Of a DNA stretch of 64,000 nt, positions 24,101-33,417 are shown in pieces (positions within the stretch are counted from its first letter, which is position 1; each line of letters starts with the position of its first letter). The position numbers and the translations under genes are program-made. The DNA is from CBDCPI01 sp965220245 (lineage in GTDB: Bacteria > Chloroflexota > Dehalococcoidia > Lucifugimonadales > UBA3495), in contig CBDCPI010000008.1 of the NCBI GenBank assembly GCA_965220245.1, forward strand, positions 740,489 through 804,488. Direction: 5' to 3'. Under the pieces are notes generated by a model, which made no database searches, was not told where the DNA came from, and saw only the letters and a program-made list of their open reading frames with translations.

Positions 24101-25543
24101 TCATTCCCGTTGGGCTTGGTTTTGGGTGCGGACCGGCAGACCGTAGATGTTTATGAAACCTTCGGCGGCGCGGTGGTCGTAGTGGTCGTCCCGGTCGTAG
24201 GTCGCCAAGTGGTACTGGTAGAGAGAGGCCGGCGCGCTGCGCCCCACCACCACGCAGGAGCCTTTGTGCAGCCGCAAGCGAACATCGCCGGTAACGTGGC
24301 GTTGGGTGCTGCTAACGTAAGCGTCCAAGTCTTGGCGGTGCGGCGTGAACCACAGGCCGTTGTACACTACGTCGGCGTACTCCTGAGCGATCCGCTCTTT
24401 GGTTCGGGCCTGCTCCTTGCTCAAGGTCAGAGTCTCCAGCGCCTTGTGGGCGGCGTGGAGCACCACTGCCGCGGGCGACTCGTACACTTCCCGAGACTTG
24501 ATGCCCACCAAACGGTTTTCCACATGGTCAACACGGCCAACGCCATGCTCGCCCGCCACCGCGTTGAGGTGGCGCACCAAGTCGGGGCCAACCATAGTTT
24601 CCCCGTCGATGGACAAGGGGTTGCCGCCCTCGAAGTGGACTTCCAAATAGGCCGGTTCATCCGGGGTGGAGTCAATGCTCCGGGTCCAGGAATAAGCTTC
24701 CTCGGGGGGTTCCATCCCGGGGTCTTCCAACTCGCCGGCTTCGACGCTGCGTCCCCAGAGGTTCTCGTCGGTAGAAAACCGGCTGTTGCTAGGATTAATG
24801 GGCAAGTTCCGGGCTAAGCCGTACTCTATCTCTTCATCCCGGCTCATTCCCCAGTCCCTTATCGGTGCAATCACCTTGAGTTCCGGGGCCAAGGCGGCGA
24901 CACTGACCTCCAAGCGCACTTGGTCATTTCCCTTGCCGGTGCAGCCGTGGGCTACGGCGTAAGCCCCTTCCGCCCGGGCGGCTTCCACCAAATGCCGGGC
25001 AATCAGAGGCCGTCCCAAGGCCGTGGCCAAGGGATATTGAGCTTCATAAACCGCCCCGGCGCGAAGAGCCGGGAGCAGGTAGTCATCCACCAGTTCCTGC
25101 TTGCCGTCGACGGTCAGGGCTTTGCTGGCTCCCACGGTCAAAGCCCGCTGCCGGATGGTTTCCAAGTCCACCATGCCCAAGTCTATGGTAAGGGTGATAA
25201 CGTCGGCGTCATACTGCTCTTTGAGCCAGGGCACCGCCACCGATGTATCCAGACCGCCGCTGAAAGCGAGGACTATTCTCTTCTGGGTCATTTGGGATAG
25301 CAACTCCCGTTTTTCTTCTAAAAGGGCCGACAAAAAATCGGCCATAGGTACTTGTGCATCCTTGAGTATCTTGCGGACGAGCTTCCGGTCCAAGTCTCGA
25401 GAGCCGTGGTCCGGAACCGTTGCCAATCGGCCATCCGGATGCTTCAGGATGATGTGGCTACCGCGTTGGCAGGTGAACTCAAACCTCAGACTGTACAAGC
25501 CGCGGATGACATCCCTGGCACGGAGAGTCGGCATCCGGCCCAT
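24101..25543 (-). CDS. argG: Argininosuccinate synthase with in-frame N-terminal HicA domain
   Basis: One 480-codon frame. Residues 1-75 are HicA-like: RARDVIRGLYSLRFEFTCQR, GSHIILKHPDGRLATVPDHG, and RKILKDAQVPMADFLSAL. Residues 85-480 are complete argininosuccinate synthase: IVLAFSGGLDTSVAVPWL (ATP-binding), AHGCTGKGNDQVRLE, RDWGMSRDEEIEYGL and LPINPSNSRFSTDENLWGRS. No stop separates them. ArgG could also start at its own ATG (25289-25291), with a weak GGGAG 12 bases upstream, so HicA-ArgG fusion and separate ArgG are both possible. Two HicB genes lie immediately upstream and argD before those. Confidence 0.9.
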   Translation of the reverse strand: MGRMPTLRARDVIRGLYSLRFEFTCQRGSHIILKHPDGRLATVPDHGSRDLDRKLVRKILKDAQVPMADFLSALLEEKRELLSQMTQKRIVLAFSGGLDTSVAVPWLKEQYDADVITLTIDLGMVDLETIRQRALTVGASKALTVDGKQELVDDYLLPALRAGAVYEAQYPLATALGRPLIARHLVEAARAEGAYAVAHGCTGKGNDQVRLEVSVAALAPELKVIAPIRDWGMSRDEEIEYGLARNLPINPSNSRFSTDENLWGRSVEAGELEDPGMEPPEEAYSWTRSIDSTPDEPAYLEVHFEGGNPLSIDGETMVGPDLVRHLNAVAGEHGVGRVDHVENRLVGIKSREVYESPAAVVLHAAHKALETLTLSKEQARTKERIAQEYADVVYNGLWFTPHRQDLDAYVSSTQRHVTGDVRLRLHKGSCVVVGRSAPASLYQYHLATYDRDDHYDHRAAEGFINIYGLPVRTQNQAQRE

Positions 25544-25549
25544 AGATTG

Positions 25550-25765
25550 CTATACCAGGATGCGGTGCACACCCACAAACCGGTCGCCGACACTCGGGCG
25601 ATTCTCCGCTTCCTCTAAGACCAAACCAATGACCTCCCGCATATTCTCCATGAGCTCTTCAAGAGTTAGCCCTTGGCTGAAGCAGCCCTTTAGCTGGGGG
25701 ACTTCACCCACGTAGTAACCGTCTTCGCCTTGCTCGACAACAACATAGAAGTCCCGCTTTTTCAC
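25550..25765 (-). CDS. hicB: HicB-family antitoxin, copy 2
   Basis: 71 residues, the partial RNase-H-like HicB fold: DFYVVVEQGEDGYYVGEVPQ, LKGCFSQGLTLEELMENMRE. It overlaps copy 1 by 4 bp and ends 6 bp before the HicA domain, the standard HicB-HicA distance, so this is the most likely direct partner of the HicA domain. It lacks a separate DNA-binding domain. Confidence 0.85.
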   Translation of the reverse strand: MKKRDFYVVVEQGEDGYYVGEVPQLKGCFSQGLTLEELMENMREVIGLVLEEAENRPSVGDRFVGVHRILV

Positions 25766-25986
25766 CGCTCCTCGACCTCAACTTCCAGCTTGTACACGCC
25801 AATAAACCCGGAGTCCAGGTCCAAATCGTCGTCTACCCGTGCAAGTTGGATTGCTTTCCTCATGTTGGCCATCAGTTCATCAAGATTCCGCCCCCGAGCG
25901 GAACAGTCCCTCAGTTGAGGGGCCGTTCCGATGAAGCCGCAGTCACTGTCCTTCTCGATTAGAACATGGTACTCTCGCTTGCCCAT
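25762..25986 (-). CDS. hicB: HicB-family antitoxin, copy 1
   Basis: 74 residues, clearly paralogous to the next gene (EYHVLIEKDSDCGFIGTAPQ, LRDCSARGRNLDELMANMRK). Two HicB copies for one HicA is unusual. The divergence between them indicates an old duplication. It starts 43 bp after argD and overlaps copy 2 by 4 bp (ATGA). Confidence 0.82.
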   Translation of the reverse strand: MGKREYHVLIEKDSDCGFIGTAPQLRDCSARGRNLDELMANMRKAIQLARVDDDLDLDSGFIGVYKLEVEVEER

Positions 25987-26029
25987 ATCACAATCCCCGC
26001 CACGGTCGAGCTAAGGGCTTGGTGTGCAC

Positions 26030-27220
26030 CTAAACTTTCCCCAAAGCCTGCTCTAACCGTTCCATCCCTTCATCTATCTCATCGGTGGTGATGGTCAGAG
26101 GGGGCATGAGGCGCACCGCGTTGGGTTTTACCCCGTTGAGCAGGATGCCGGCCTCGTTGGCTTGGGTCAGCACTTGGCCGGAGATGTCACTGTCGAACTC
26201 GACCGCCGCCAGCAGACCTTTGATCCGCACCTCACTGATAAAGGAGACCCGGGACTTGAGCTGGTCCAAGCGGTCGGCGAGGTGGCGCTCCAAGACCTTG
26301 ACCTGTCCGGGGATGTCGTTTTCGATGAGGAACTTCGTCCCGGCAAAGGCGGCGGCAGTGGTCAACGCATTCCCGCCGAAGGTAGACCCATGATCACCCG
26401 GCACCAAGGCCATACAGTGCTCCTTGGACAAGAAAGCGCCGATGGGTACGCCATAACCCAGACCTTTGGCCAGAGTCATAACGTCGGGCTCGACACCGTA
26501 TTCCTGGTATCCGAAAAGACTGCCTAAACGGCCCAAGCCAGTCTGCACCTCATCGAGGATTAGTAACAAGCCCTGCTGGTCGCACCATTCCCGCACCCTT
26601 TTGAGGTAGTCATCGTCGGGAATATTGACCCCGCCCTCCCCTTGCACCGGTTCCAGCATCACGGCGGCAGTCCTGTCGGAGGTGGCGCTCATGATGCCTT
26701 CCACGTCGTTGAAGTCGACATGAACGAATCCCGGCAACAGGGGGGTAAAGTTTTCTTGATAGTGGGGCTGGCCGGTGGCAGCCACCGTCGCTAAGGTACG
26801 CCCATGGAACGAGTTATAGGCGGTGATGACCTCGTAGGCCCCGTCCCGGTTCAGCTTCCCGTACCGCCGGGCCAGCTTCAATGCTCCTTCGTTGGCTTCA
26901 GCGCCGCTATTCCCGAAGAACACCCGGTCCAAACAGCTATTGTCGATCAGCATCTGGGCTAAGAGAAGCTGGGGCACGGTATAGAACTGATTGGAAGTCT
27001 GGACCAGGGTGTTGGCTTGCTCGACGATGGCTTGGGTTACTGCCGGATGGCAATGTCCCAGGTTGTCGACCGCCCATCCCGCGACAAAGTCCAGATATTC
27101 CTTGCCATCGGCATCCCATACCCGGGTGCCCTCTCCTTTGACGATGACCACCGGCTGCCGGCGCACGGTCTGGGCATAGTACTGGTTTTCCACCGCTATC
27201 CATTCACTGCTTTTGGTCAC
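26030..27220 (-). CDS. argD: Acetylornithine aminotransferase
   Basis: 396-residue class-III aminotransferase: YLDFVAGWAVDNLGHCHPAV, FFGNSGAEANEGALKLARRY, AAVMLEPVQGEGGVN, LILDEVQTGLGR, and PLP lysine in VMTLAKGLGYGVPIGAF. Succinyl/acetyl-ornithine specificity is supported by argG being in the same probable operon; a GABA or ornithine aminotransferase is less likely. It converts N-acetylglutamate semialdehyde to N-acetylornithine. Confidence 0.88.
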   Translation of the reverse strand: MTKSSEWIAVENQYYAQTVRRQPVVIVKGEGTRVWDADGKEYLDFVAGWAVDNLGHCHPAVTQAIVEQANTLVQTSNQFYTVPQLLLAQMLIDNSCLDRVFFGNSGAEANEGALKLARRYGKLNRDGAYEVITAYNSFHGRTLATVAATGQPHYQENFTPLLPGFVHVDFNDVEGIMSATSDRTAAVMLEPVQGEGGVNIPDDDYLKRVREWCDQQGLLLILDEVQTGLGRLGSLFGYQEYGVEPDVMTLAKGLGYGVPIGAFLSKEHCMALVPGDHGSTFGGNALTTAAAFAGTKFLIENDIPGQVKVLERHLADRLDQLKSRVSFISEVRIKGLLAAVEFDSDISGQVLTQANEAGILLNGVKPNAVRLMPPLTITTDEIDEGMERLEQALGKV

Positions 27221-27519
27221 TGTGAAGCTCCTCCCAAAGATTCGCGTAGGGTTCCCGGAGCCCTAATTGGCTCGTCCAGCGCCTCACCCAACCCTGTATC
27301 GGTTACCTAAATGCAAAAACGCGACCCTCTATCTAAGCCGCTAAGAGGGTATAGGATACGATTTTCCAGACATTGCCTAAGTTAACATACTCCAATCTTC
27401 TTTTCACACACCGCTCCTAGGAATCTACACCAATCTTAGCTGTACATTGTACAAACCCTAGACAAAATAAGAGAACAGGACAAGCTAACTTGGTCTACTC
27501 CTTAATGAAAGGACAAGTT

Positions 27520-27768
27520 ATGCTCACCCTGCCCGATGCTATTATATCTCTACTCAGGCCCTTCTCGACGCTGTTTCAACCCAGAACCTGGTTGAAATCC
27601 CAACTACTGCCGGTTGGCGCCATACCGTCCCCTGGCAAGCGGACCGTGACCTCGGCCTTGTGCCTGATGGGCCGGAGCGATGACCGGAGCTTTGCCCAAT
27701 ACCGCCACGTTCTCACCCGGCGGGGTGACGGCCCTCCAACGCGGCTTGAATGGACAAAGTCCAGTTAA
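27520..27768 (+). pseudogene. Transposase N-terminal remnant (IS701/DDE type)
   Basis: About 80 residues: MLTLPDAIISLLRPFSTLFQ, TWLKSQLLPVGAIPSPGKRT, VTSALCLMGRSDDRSFAQYR. This looks like the start of DDE-superfamily (IS701-like) transposases, ending before any catalytic Asp; the frame closes in the 3' end of the convergent hydrolase. Different from the complete IS at 46 kb. No terminal repeats seen. Confidence 0.6.
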
Positions 27769-28628
27769 TCAAAGAAACCGGACAGGACGTGGCTCTTGAT
27801 CACCTCGGCCACGAGGGAGGGGCGCTGCACCGGGACGTCGTGGATGCTGTCTTCCAGCCAGACGGTCTTGCTCTTGGGCAACGACCGTTCCGCCGCGGCG
27901 ACGGTGTCTGCCCTTAGCAGGCTGCGGGGTTCCGCTTCAGGGCCGCTCTGCCGGGCCGGCATGATAAGGACCGGGCACGTCACCCGGGGATAAAGCTCGG
28001 GAGGGTGATGCTCCCAGAGGGCCTCAACGATGCGGATATGGTTTTCTCGGGACAGCTTGGCCCGGATGGTGCCGTCGTCCAATGTCTCGAAGTTGGCCAG
28101 CACCATGGCCTCGAAGGCCGGGCCCAGATCCTCGGCGCGGGGCCGTATGCGCTCCCGGAATGCCTCCATCGTCACTCCGGAGAAGACCGGCGGGGCCATC
28201 TTCTCGCGGGCTTCGTCCAAGCTGGCGTAGCGGGTCGAGGGCTCGATCATCCCGCCGTCGACGAAACATATACCCTTGGCCGCCCCGGGATAGGCGACGG
28301 CCAACTCCAAGGCCACGTCCGCACCCCAAGAGTGGCCGACGATCACCGGGTTGACTAACCCCTTGGCTTCGATGACCCCGATGGCGTCCTGGCTGACGCT
28401 GGCAAAGTCGTAGCCGTGGCCGGGTTTGGCGCTGTCGCCGTGGCCCCGCTGGTCCATCGCCACCACGATGAAGTCCCGGGCCAAGAGTGGGGCCACCTCC
28501 TCCCAGATGTAGCAGGTGGAGGCCAGCCCGTGCAACAACAGCAGCGGTTGGCCGGAGCCGCCCCAGTCCCGGCAGTGAAAGCTAAGTCCGTTGGCGGTTA
28601 TCCATTCGTCGCGAGGGATTGAAGGCAT
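27765..28628 (-). CDS. Alpha/beta hydrolase
   Basis: 287-residue hydrolase: LLLLHGLASTCYIWEEVAPL (oxyanion strand), VIVGHSWGADVALELAVAYP (G-H-S-W-G nucleophile), a Cys-Pro-Val-Leu-Ile-Met strand before the acid region, and His in LEDSIHDVPVQRP. Epoxide-hydrolase/haloalkane-dehalogenase-like in layout; substrate unknown. ATG at 28628 is chosen because AGGA precedes it and the upstream in-frame extension is not conserved-looking. Confidence 0.84.
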   Translation of the reverse strand: MPSIPRDEWITANGLSFHCRDWGGSGQPLLLLHGLASTCYIWEEVAPLLARDFIVVAMDQRGHGDSAKPGHGYDFASVSQDAIGVIEAKGLVNPVIVGHSWGADVALELAVAYPGAAKGICFVDGGMIEPSTRYASLDEAREKMAPPVFSGVTMEAFRERIRPRAEDLGPAFEAMVLANFETLDDGTIRAKLSRENHIRIVEALWEHHPPELYPRVTCPVLIMPARQSGPEAEPRSLLRADTVAAAERSLPKSKTVWLEDSIHDVPVQRPSLVAEVIKSHVLSGFFD

Positions 28629-28809
28629 CGCTATATCCTGGTGGAAAGAAAGGATTGGAGTAATATAGCCGCCGGACTTCAATCTCGCAAATCCACTCCC
28701 GCGCAAATCCATTCCGTTGTTCCCTCGCCCAATCCTTGACAACCTGCCTACTAAAGAGATAAATTGCGCCCGGAGTGAAGAAGTCCTTTAGAAAGCAGGT
28801 GATGATATA

Positions 28810-30195
28810 TTGACTGGAGTCTTGTCCGGGAAATGGATAGTAATTGCGGGCTTGCTGGCGGTCCTCATGCTGGCGGGCATGGCTTGTGGTGGGGCGGACG
28901 CTACCGCTACAGTGGCGCCCACGGCGCAGGCTACCCAGGCCCCCACTGCGGTACCGCCCACCCAAGCGCCCACGGCGCAGGCTACTCAAGCCCCCACAGT
29001 CGCACCACCCACCCAAGCGCCCACGGCGCAGGCTACTCAAGCCCCCACAGTCGCATCGCCCACGGAAAAGCCGCCGGAGCCAACCCAGCAGATGATTGAG
29101 GAGCCAGCGAGGCCTTTCATGATTGGGGTGATGGAATCGCTCACCGGCCCGGGGGAGACCTACGGCACCGTAGCCGTCCAAGCCAAGCAGATGGCCGTAG
29201 AGGAGATCAACGCGGCGGGCGGTATCAACGGGCGTCTGCTGGGGATAATCGTCGAAGACTCGAAATGCAACGCCCAAGACTCGATAACCGCTTACCGGAA
29301 ATTAACCGATGTGGATGGGGTGAAAATCATCCTCGGCACCTCTTGCAGCGGCGCCATGCTGGGCGCAGCTCCCTTGGCCGAGGAAGACGGCGTGGTCCTC
29401 TTCTCCGGGCTGGCAACCAACCCGGACATTGCCAATGCCGGGGACTACATCTTCCGGACCTCGATGAGTGACCTCCAGTTGGGAATCGATACCGGCAACG
29501 TGCTCTGGGCCGACGGCATCCGCACGTTGTCCACCATCACCGAAGCAACCGACTATGCCGAGGGCGTGCGGCGGACCAGCACGGAGCAATTCATCAAGCG
29601 GGGCGGCGAGGTGGTGGCCGAGGAGCGCTACGCTTCCGACGTTACCGACTTCAGGAGCCAATTGACCAAGCTGCTCAGCGCGGAGCCGGACGCAATTCAC
29701 ATCGCGTCCCAGTCCGAGTTCGCTGGCGGCACCATCGTCAAACAGGTCCGTGAGTTGGGCTACAAGGGCCCGCTGTACTCGGAGATTGTTCCGGTCGGCG
29801 CGACTGCTCTGGAAGTCGCTGGCGACGCGGCCACCGGTCTGAAGGCTATCACCGCGGAACTCGACCCGGCCAACCCCAAGGCCCAAGAAGTGCTCGGGAA
29901 TTTTAGGGCCCGCTACAATTACATCACGTTGCCTTGGTACTTGGGATCGGCGTATGACGACGTTTATATCGCTGCCGAATGTCTCAAGCAGACCGGCGAC
30001 GACCAAGACGCGGAGGGCTTTAGAGACTGCATGTACGAAGTCACTTGGAGCGGGACCATCGGGGACAACTACAACTTCGACGCCAACGGAGAGGTCGTCG
30101 GGCTGGCTAACGTGGTGGTCGAGGTCTTGCCGTTAGCCGAACGTACCGAAGATAACCAAGGCTATAAGGTGCTAGGCGCTGCCCCAACCGAGTAG
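28810..30195 (+). CDS. Branched-chain amino-acid-type ABC transporter substrate-binding lipoprotein
   Basis: 461 residues. Signal peptide with lipobox LAGMAC, so membrane-anchored outside the cytoplasmic membrane. Residues about 35-90 are a Pro/Thr/Ala/Gln linker of near-identical 17-residue repeats (PTQAPTAQATQAPTVAP). Then a type-1 periplasmic binding domain (FMIGVMESLTGPGETYG; AAGGINGRLLGIIVEDSKC; ILGTSCSGAMLGAAPLAEED). TTG start with AGGTGATG upstream. First gene of the liv-type cluster reaching to 34221. Ligand could be branched-chain amino acids, amides or aromatic acids. Confidence 0.9.
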   Translation: MTGVLSGKWIVIAGLLAVLMLAGMACGGADATATVAPTAQATQAPTAVPPTQAPTAQATQAPTVAPPTQAPTAQATQAPTVASPTEKPPEPTQQMIEEPARPFMIGVMESLTGPGETYGTVAVQAKQMAVEEINAAGGINGRLLGIIVEDSKCNAQDSITAYRKLTDVDGVKIILGTSCSGAMLGAAPLAEEDGVVLFSGLATNPDIANAGDYIFRTSMSDLQLGIDTGNVLWADGIRTLSTITEATDYAEGVRRTSTEQFIKRGGEVVAEERYASDVTDFRSQLTKLLSAEPDAIHIASQSEFAGGTIVKQVRELGYKGPLYSEIVPVGATALEVAGDAATGLKAITAELDPANPKAQEVLGNFRARYNYITLPWYLGSAYDDVYIAAECLKQTGDDQDAEGFRDCMYEVTWSGTIGDNYNFDANGEVVGLANVVVEVLPLAERTEDNQGYKVLGAAPTE

Positions 30196-30229
30196 TCCCG
30201 GCCGCCTAGCCGGAAAACGCATCGTTACT

Positions 30230-31597
30230 TTGCTTAACTACTTTCAAGGCCAAGGCAGGCTTCTGGCGACTGCCTTGGCCTTGATTGTTTTGGCCTACGT
30301 CGGTTGGAAGATTAGCCAGTCGACCGAGCAGGCTTTGCAGTTCGCTTTCAACGGCGTCTCGGTGGGGGCGGTATATGCGCTGCTGGCGATGGGCTTCACC
30401 ATCGTTTACAGCACGGTCTGGTTCTTTGACTTGTACTACGGCGCGGCCGCGGCCCTCGGCGCCTACGGCGTTTTCTACCTAAGGTCTTCCGACGCTCTTT
30501 ACAGCCGCTACGATGTCAACAACATCGCCGTCAATATTGTCTTTGCCGCCGTGGTTGCCGGAGTGGTTGCTTGGGTGCTGTATGTGGGTCTCTACCCAAG
30601 GCTCCGGGCCCGTCCCCCGTTCGGCCTGAGCTTGTCGAAGGGTCCCCTGCTGGCCGTGGGCGGCCTGTTGGCTGCGGGCGCCGGGGTCTACACCGGGGTT
30701 ATCCTCGCCTATCCGGAAAAGCTTTACTTAAGCCTTGGCCCGGCGGTCGGGGTTTTGGTGGCGGTGGCGGTTGGCTGGGCGCTGCACCGGGGCTGTCGGC
30801 GGTTCTTGTCCGGCCCGGTCATGGCGCCGTTTTACGTCGTCGCTACCGTAGCGTCGGCGCTCCTGGGGGCCTACTGCGGGTTCTTGGTAGCCAACGCCCC
30901 GGGGGCCAGTCTTTATCTAAGTTGGGCGGTGTCCTGCCTGCTGGCGGGGTGTGTCGGCTTGGCCTTGTATCGAGGACTGTACGTTTACATGCGAGAACGG
31001 GCGAGGTCGCCCCTGATCATGCTGGTTGCCTCCCTAGGCATTCTCCTGGCAATGACCGCCTTCACCTCCATAGTCTTTGAAAGCGCGCCGCGGCCCTTGC
31101 CAACCGCCTTCGGCAGTGACTCTTGGGCCGTCGCAGGGGCCTTCATCAAGGGGTTTAACGTTTTCACCATCGGCGTCGCTTTCCTGGGGTTCATGGCGCT
31201 GTGGCTGCTCCTCAGGAAGACCTCCTTTGGCAGAGCGGTGCGGGCCATCGGGGACGACGAAGAGGTCTCCAAGGTGGTGGGAATAAACACCACCGTCATC
31301 ATCGCGGTAGTATTCTTCATCGGAGCGGTCTATGCGGCGATGGCCGGGTTGTTGAGCGGCCACGATACCGCCATTCAACCCAAGATGGGCCTCCTTCTCC
31401 TACTGAAAGGCTGGATAGCCTCCGTGGTCGGCGGGGTCGGGAACCTCTACGGCGCTATACTTGGCGGATTCGTCTTGGGCCTGATTGAGCAGTTCGGCAT
31501 CTGGGACCTGGCCGGCGAATGGAAGGACGCCATATCCTTCATCCTGCTAGTGCTCTTTCTTTCTTTCTGGCCCAGGGGTTTGTTGCCCAGAAAGTAG
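30230..31597 (+). CDS. livH: Branched-chain amino-acid ABC transporter permease (LivH type), enlarged
   Basis: 455 residues, far longer than a usual LivH of about 290. Residues about 40-105 (FAFNGVSVGAVYALLAMGFTIVYSTVWFFDL) and 250-455 (LIMLVASLGILLAMTAFTSI; KTSFGRAVRAIGDDEEVSKVVG; LKGWIASVVGGVGNLYGAIL) are standard. Between them about 150 residues add several membrane helices. The repeat-derived peptide PFGLSLSKG (residues 130-138) is encoded by a family-D dispersed repeat in this extra part. TTG start. Stop is 3 bp before livM. Confidence 0.88.
   Translation: MLNYFQGQGRLLATALALIVLAYVGWKISQSTEQALQFAFNGVSVGAVYALLAMGFTIVYSTVWFFDLYYGAAAALGAYGVFYLRSSDALYSRYDVNNIAVNIVFAAVVAGVVAWVLYVGLYPRLRARPPFGLSLSKGPLLAVGGLLAAGAGVYTGVILAYPEKLYLSLGPAVGVLVAVAVGWALHRGCRRFLSGPVMAPFYVVATVASALLGAYCGFLVANAPGASLYLSWAVSCLLAGCVGLALYRGLYVYMRERARSPLIMLVASLGILLAMTAFTSIVFESAPRPLPTAFGSDSWAVAGAFIKGFNVFTIGVAFLGFMALWLLLRKTSFGRAVRAIGDDEEVSKVVGINTTVIIAVVFFIGAVYAAMAGLLSGHDTAIQPKMGLLLLLKGWIASVVGGVGNLYGAILGGFVLGLIEQFGIWDLAGEWKDAISFILLVLFLSFWPRGLLPRK
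30617..30643. repeat. Family-D dispersed repeat inside livH
   Basis: ttcggCCTGAGCTTGTCGAA then ggg, the same core as the intergenic copies near 6480, 15468, 15521 (inverted) and 60740. It is translated in frame as Pro-Phe-Gly-Leu-Ser-Leu-Ser-Lys-Gly. Confidence 0.85.
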
Positions 31598-31600
31598 CTG

Positions 31601-32647
31601 GTGCTGATGAATTTGCCGTTTCTGAGGAGGCTGGTGAGCGACCCCCGGGAATTCCTGCGGTCCCAGGGCCGGAACGTGGGGCTGTGGGCCAACCTCTTCG
31701 TCATCAGTTGGGCGCTGGCGTTCATGCTATGGCAGGGTGTGGGATTTGCCATCACCGTGGGCACCATCTTTGGCATCTGGGCGATACTGGCCCTGAGCCT
31801 GAACCTGGTGGTGGGGTTTACCGGGCTGCTATCGGTGGGGCACATTGGCTTCTTCGGCATCGGCGCCTATGCGATGGCCATTCTCACCTCAGACCCGGCC
31901 TACGAGCAGTTGCGCACCGAAGCCATCCCCACCTATGCTTGGCCCTTCTTCGCCGCGCTCCCCGTCAGCGCGGTCTTGGCCGGCCTGGCAGCCATCGTGG
32001 TGGGTGTGGTCTTCAACCGTTTCCGGGACGATATATTCGTCCTTGTTTCCTTCGGGTTCGCTATCATCGCCTTCAATGTGTTCTTGAATTGGCGAAGCCT
32101 GACCCGGGGAGCTTTCGGCATTCACGAAATCGCCACCCCGGCCATTGGCGGGTGGGTGTTGAACAGTGAATTGGAGTTCTTACTCCTAGTTTTGGTGTTC
32201 CTGGCCTTGGTCATGCTGGTCGCTTGGTTCATAGTATCCTCTTCCTTCGGACGGGTGCTTACCGCCATCCGGGAGGACGAGCAGGCCATCGAGGTATTCG
32301 GCTACCGGGCGACCCACTACAAGCTGGCCATCTGGGTCATCTCGGCCATGATGGCGGGCTTGGCCGGCGGGCTTTTTGCCAGTTGGACCAGTTTCATCGA
32401 CCCCAACTCCTTCATCCTGTTGGAATCGGTGCTCCTGGTGTCTATAGTGATCCTGGGGGGATTGGCCTCCATTAGGGGTTCCTTGCTGGGCGCGATGGCC
32501 TTCGTGCTTCTAGAAGAGGGAATGCGCTTCATCCCTTATCTGCCCGCCGAGTATGTCGGCCAAGCCCGGCAGGTCGTCTTGGGTGTCCTCTTGGTGGTGC
32601 TAATGCTATACCGGCCGCAGGGCCTAGTCGGGAGATACCGGTTATGA
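31601..32647 (+). CDS. livM: Branched-chain amino-acid ABC transporter permease (LivM type)
   Basis: 348 residues, multi-spanning. LivM pattern: GIWAILALSLNLVVGFTGLL, SVGHIGFFGIGAYAMAIL, SSFGRVLTAIREDEQAIEVF and EEGMRFIPYLPAEY. It forms the translocation pore with LivH. Start GTG 31601 or ATG 31607. Overlaps livG by 4 bp (ATGA). Confidence 0.92.
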   Translation: MLMNLPFLRRLVSDPREFLRSQGRNVGLWANLFVISWALAFMLWQGVGFAITVGTIFGIWAILALSLNLVVGFTGLLSVGHIGFFGIGAYAMAILTSDPAYEQLRTEAIPTYAWPFFAALPVSAVLAGLAAIVVGVVFNRFRDDIFVLVSFGFAIIAFNVFLNWRSLTRGAFGIHEIATPAIGGWVLNSELEFLLLVLVFLALVMLVAWFIVSSSFGRVLTAIREDEQAIEVFGYRATHYKLAIWVISAMMAGLAGGLFASWTSFIDPNSFILLESVLLVSIVILGGLASIRGSLLGAMAFVLLEEGMRFIPYLPAEYVGQARQVVLGVLLVVLMLYRPQGLVGRYRL

Positions 32648-33405
32648 GCGAGACCCATCCGGGCAACCCCGAAATATTCGCCTTGGAGACGGATGCAATT
32701 TCCAAACACTTCGGCGCGGTAAGGGCAGTTGACGAGCTCAGCCTCTCCATTCCCCGGGAAGGAACTACCAGCATCGTCGGTCCCAACGGCTCGGGTAAAT
32801 CGACCTTGGTGAACCTGCTGAGCGGCACATTGCCCCTCGACGGGGGAATGGTGATCATCGACGGCGTCGGCCTCAGAATCGTGAAACCCTACGAGACTCC
32901 GGAGCATGGCCTGACCCGCACCTTTCAGGAAGTGAGGCTGTTCGATCAACTGAGTGTTTGGGACAATATCATGGTCGTGTTGACCGAGCGACGTCTTCTC
33001 CCGGCGTTGCTGGAACGGGGGAAGCCGGGCCATCGAGAGAAGGCCCAACGCATCTTGGAGAACGTTGGGATGTGGGAGAAGCGGGACTCCCTGGCTATGG
33101 ACCTGTCCTACGGCCAACGGAAACTGCTGGAGATTGGCCGCGCCATGGCGTTGGACGTCAACACCTACCTTTTCGACGAACCCTTCGCCGGACTCTTTCC
33201 GCAGATGCTGGAGAGGGTTAAGGACATTATGAAACAGATGCGGGCCGAGGGACGCACCATAGTATTCATCTCCCACAACATGGATATTGTTCGAGAGTTG
33301 TCGGACCGCATCATCGTGCTGGACAGCGGCGCCCTCCTGGCTAAAGGGGACGTAGAAGAGACTCTGGGCAGCGAAGAGGTAATCGAGGCCTATCTGGGGG
33401 TGTAG
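32644..33405 (+). CDS. livG: Branched-chain amino-acid ABC transporter ATPase (LivG type)
   Basis: 253 residues. Walker A VGPNGSGKSTLVNLLSG, LivG-type LTRTFQEVRLFDQLSVWDN, signature MDLSYGQRKLLEIGRAMA, Walker B TYLFDEPFAGLFP, switch His in IVFISHNMDIV. Note the signature has YGQRK rather than GGQ, which is common in LivG. Works as a heterodimer with LivF. Confidence 0.92.
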   Translation: MSETHPGNPEIFALETDAISKHFGAVRAVDELSLSIPREGTTSIVGPNGSGKSTLVNLLSGTLPLDGGMVIIDGVGLRIVKPYETPEHGLTRTFQEVRLFDQLSVWDNIMVVLTERRLLPALLERGKPGHREKAQRILENVGMWEKRDSLAMDLSYGQRKLLEIGRAMALDVNTYLFDEPFAGLFPQMLERVKDIMKQMRAEGRTIVFISHNMDIVRELSDRIIVLDSGALLAKGDVEETLGSEEVIEAYLGV

Positions 33406-33417
33406 CCCCCGCGTTCA

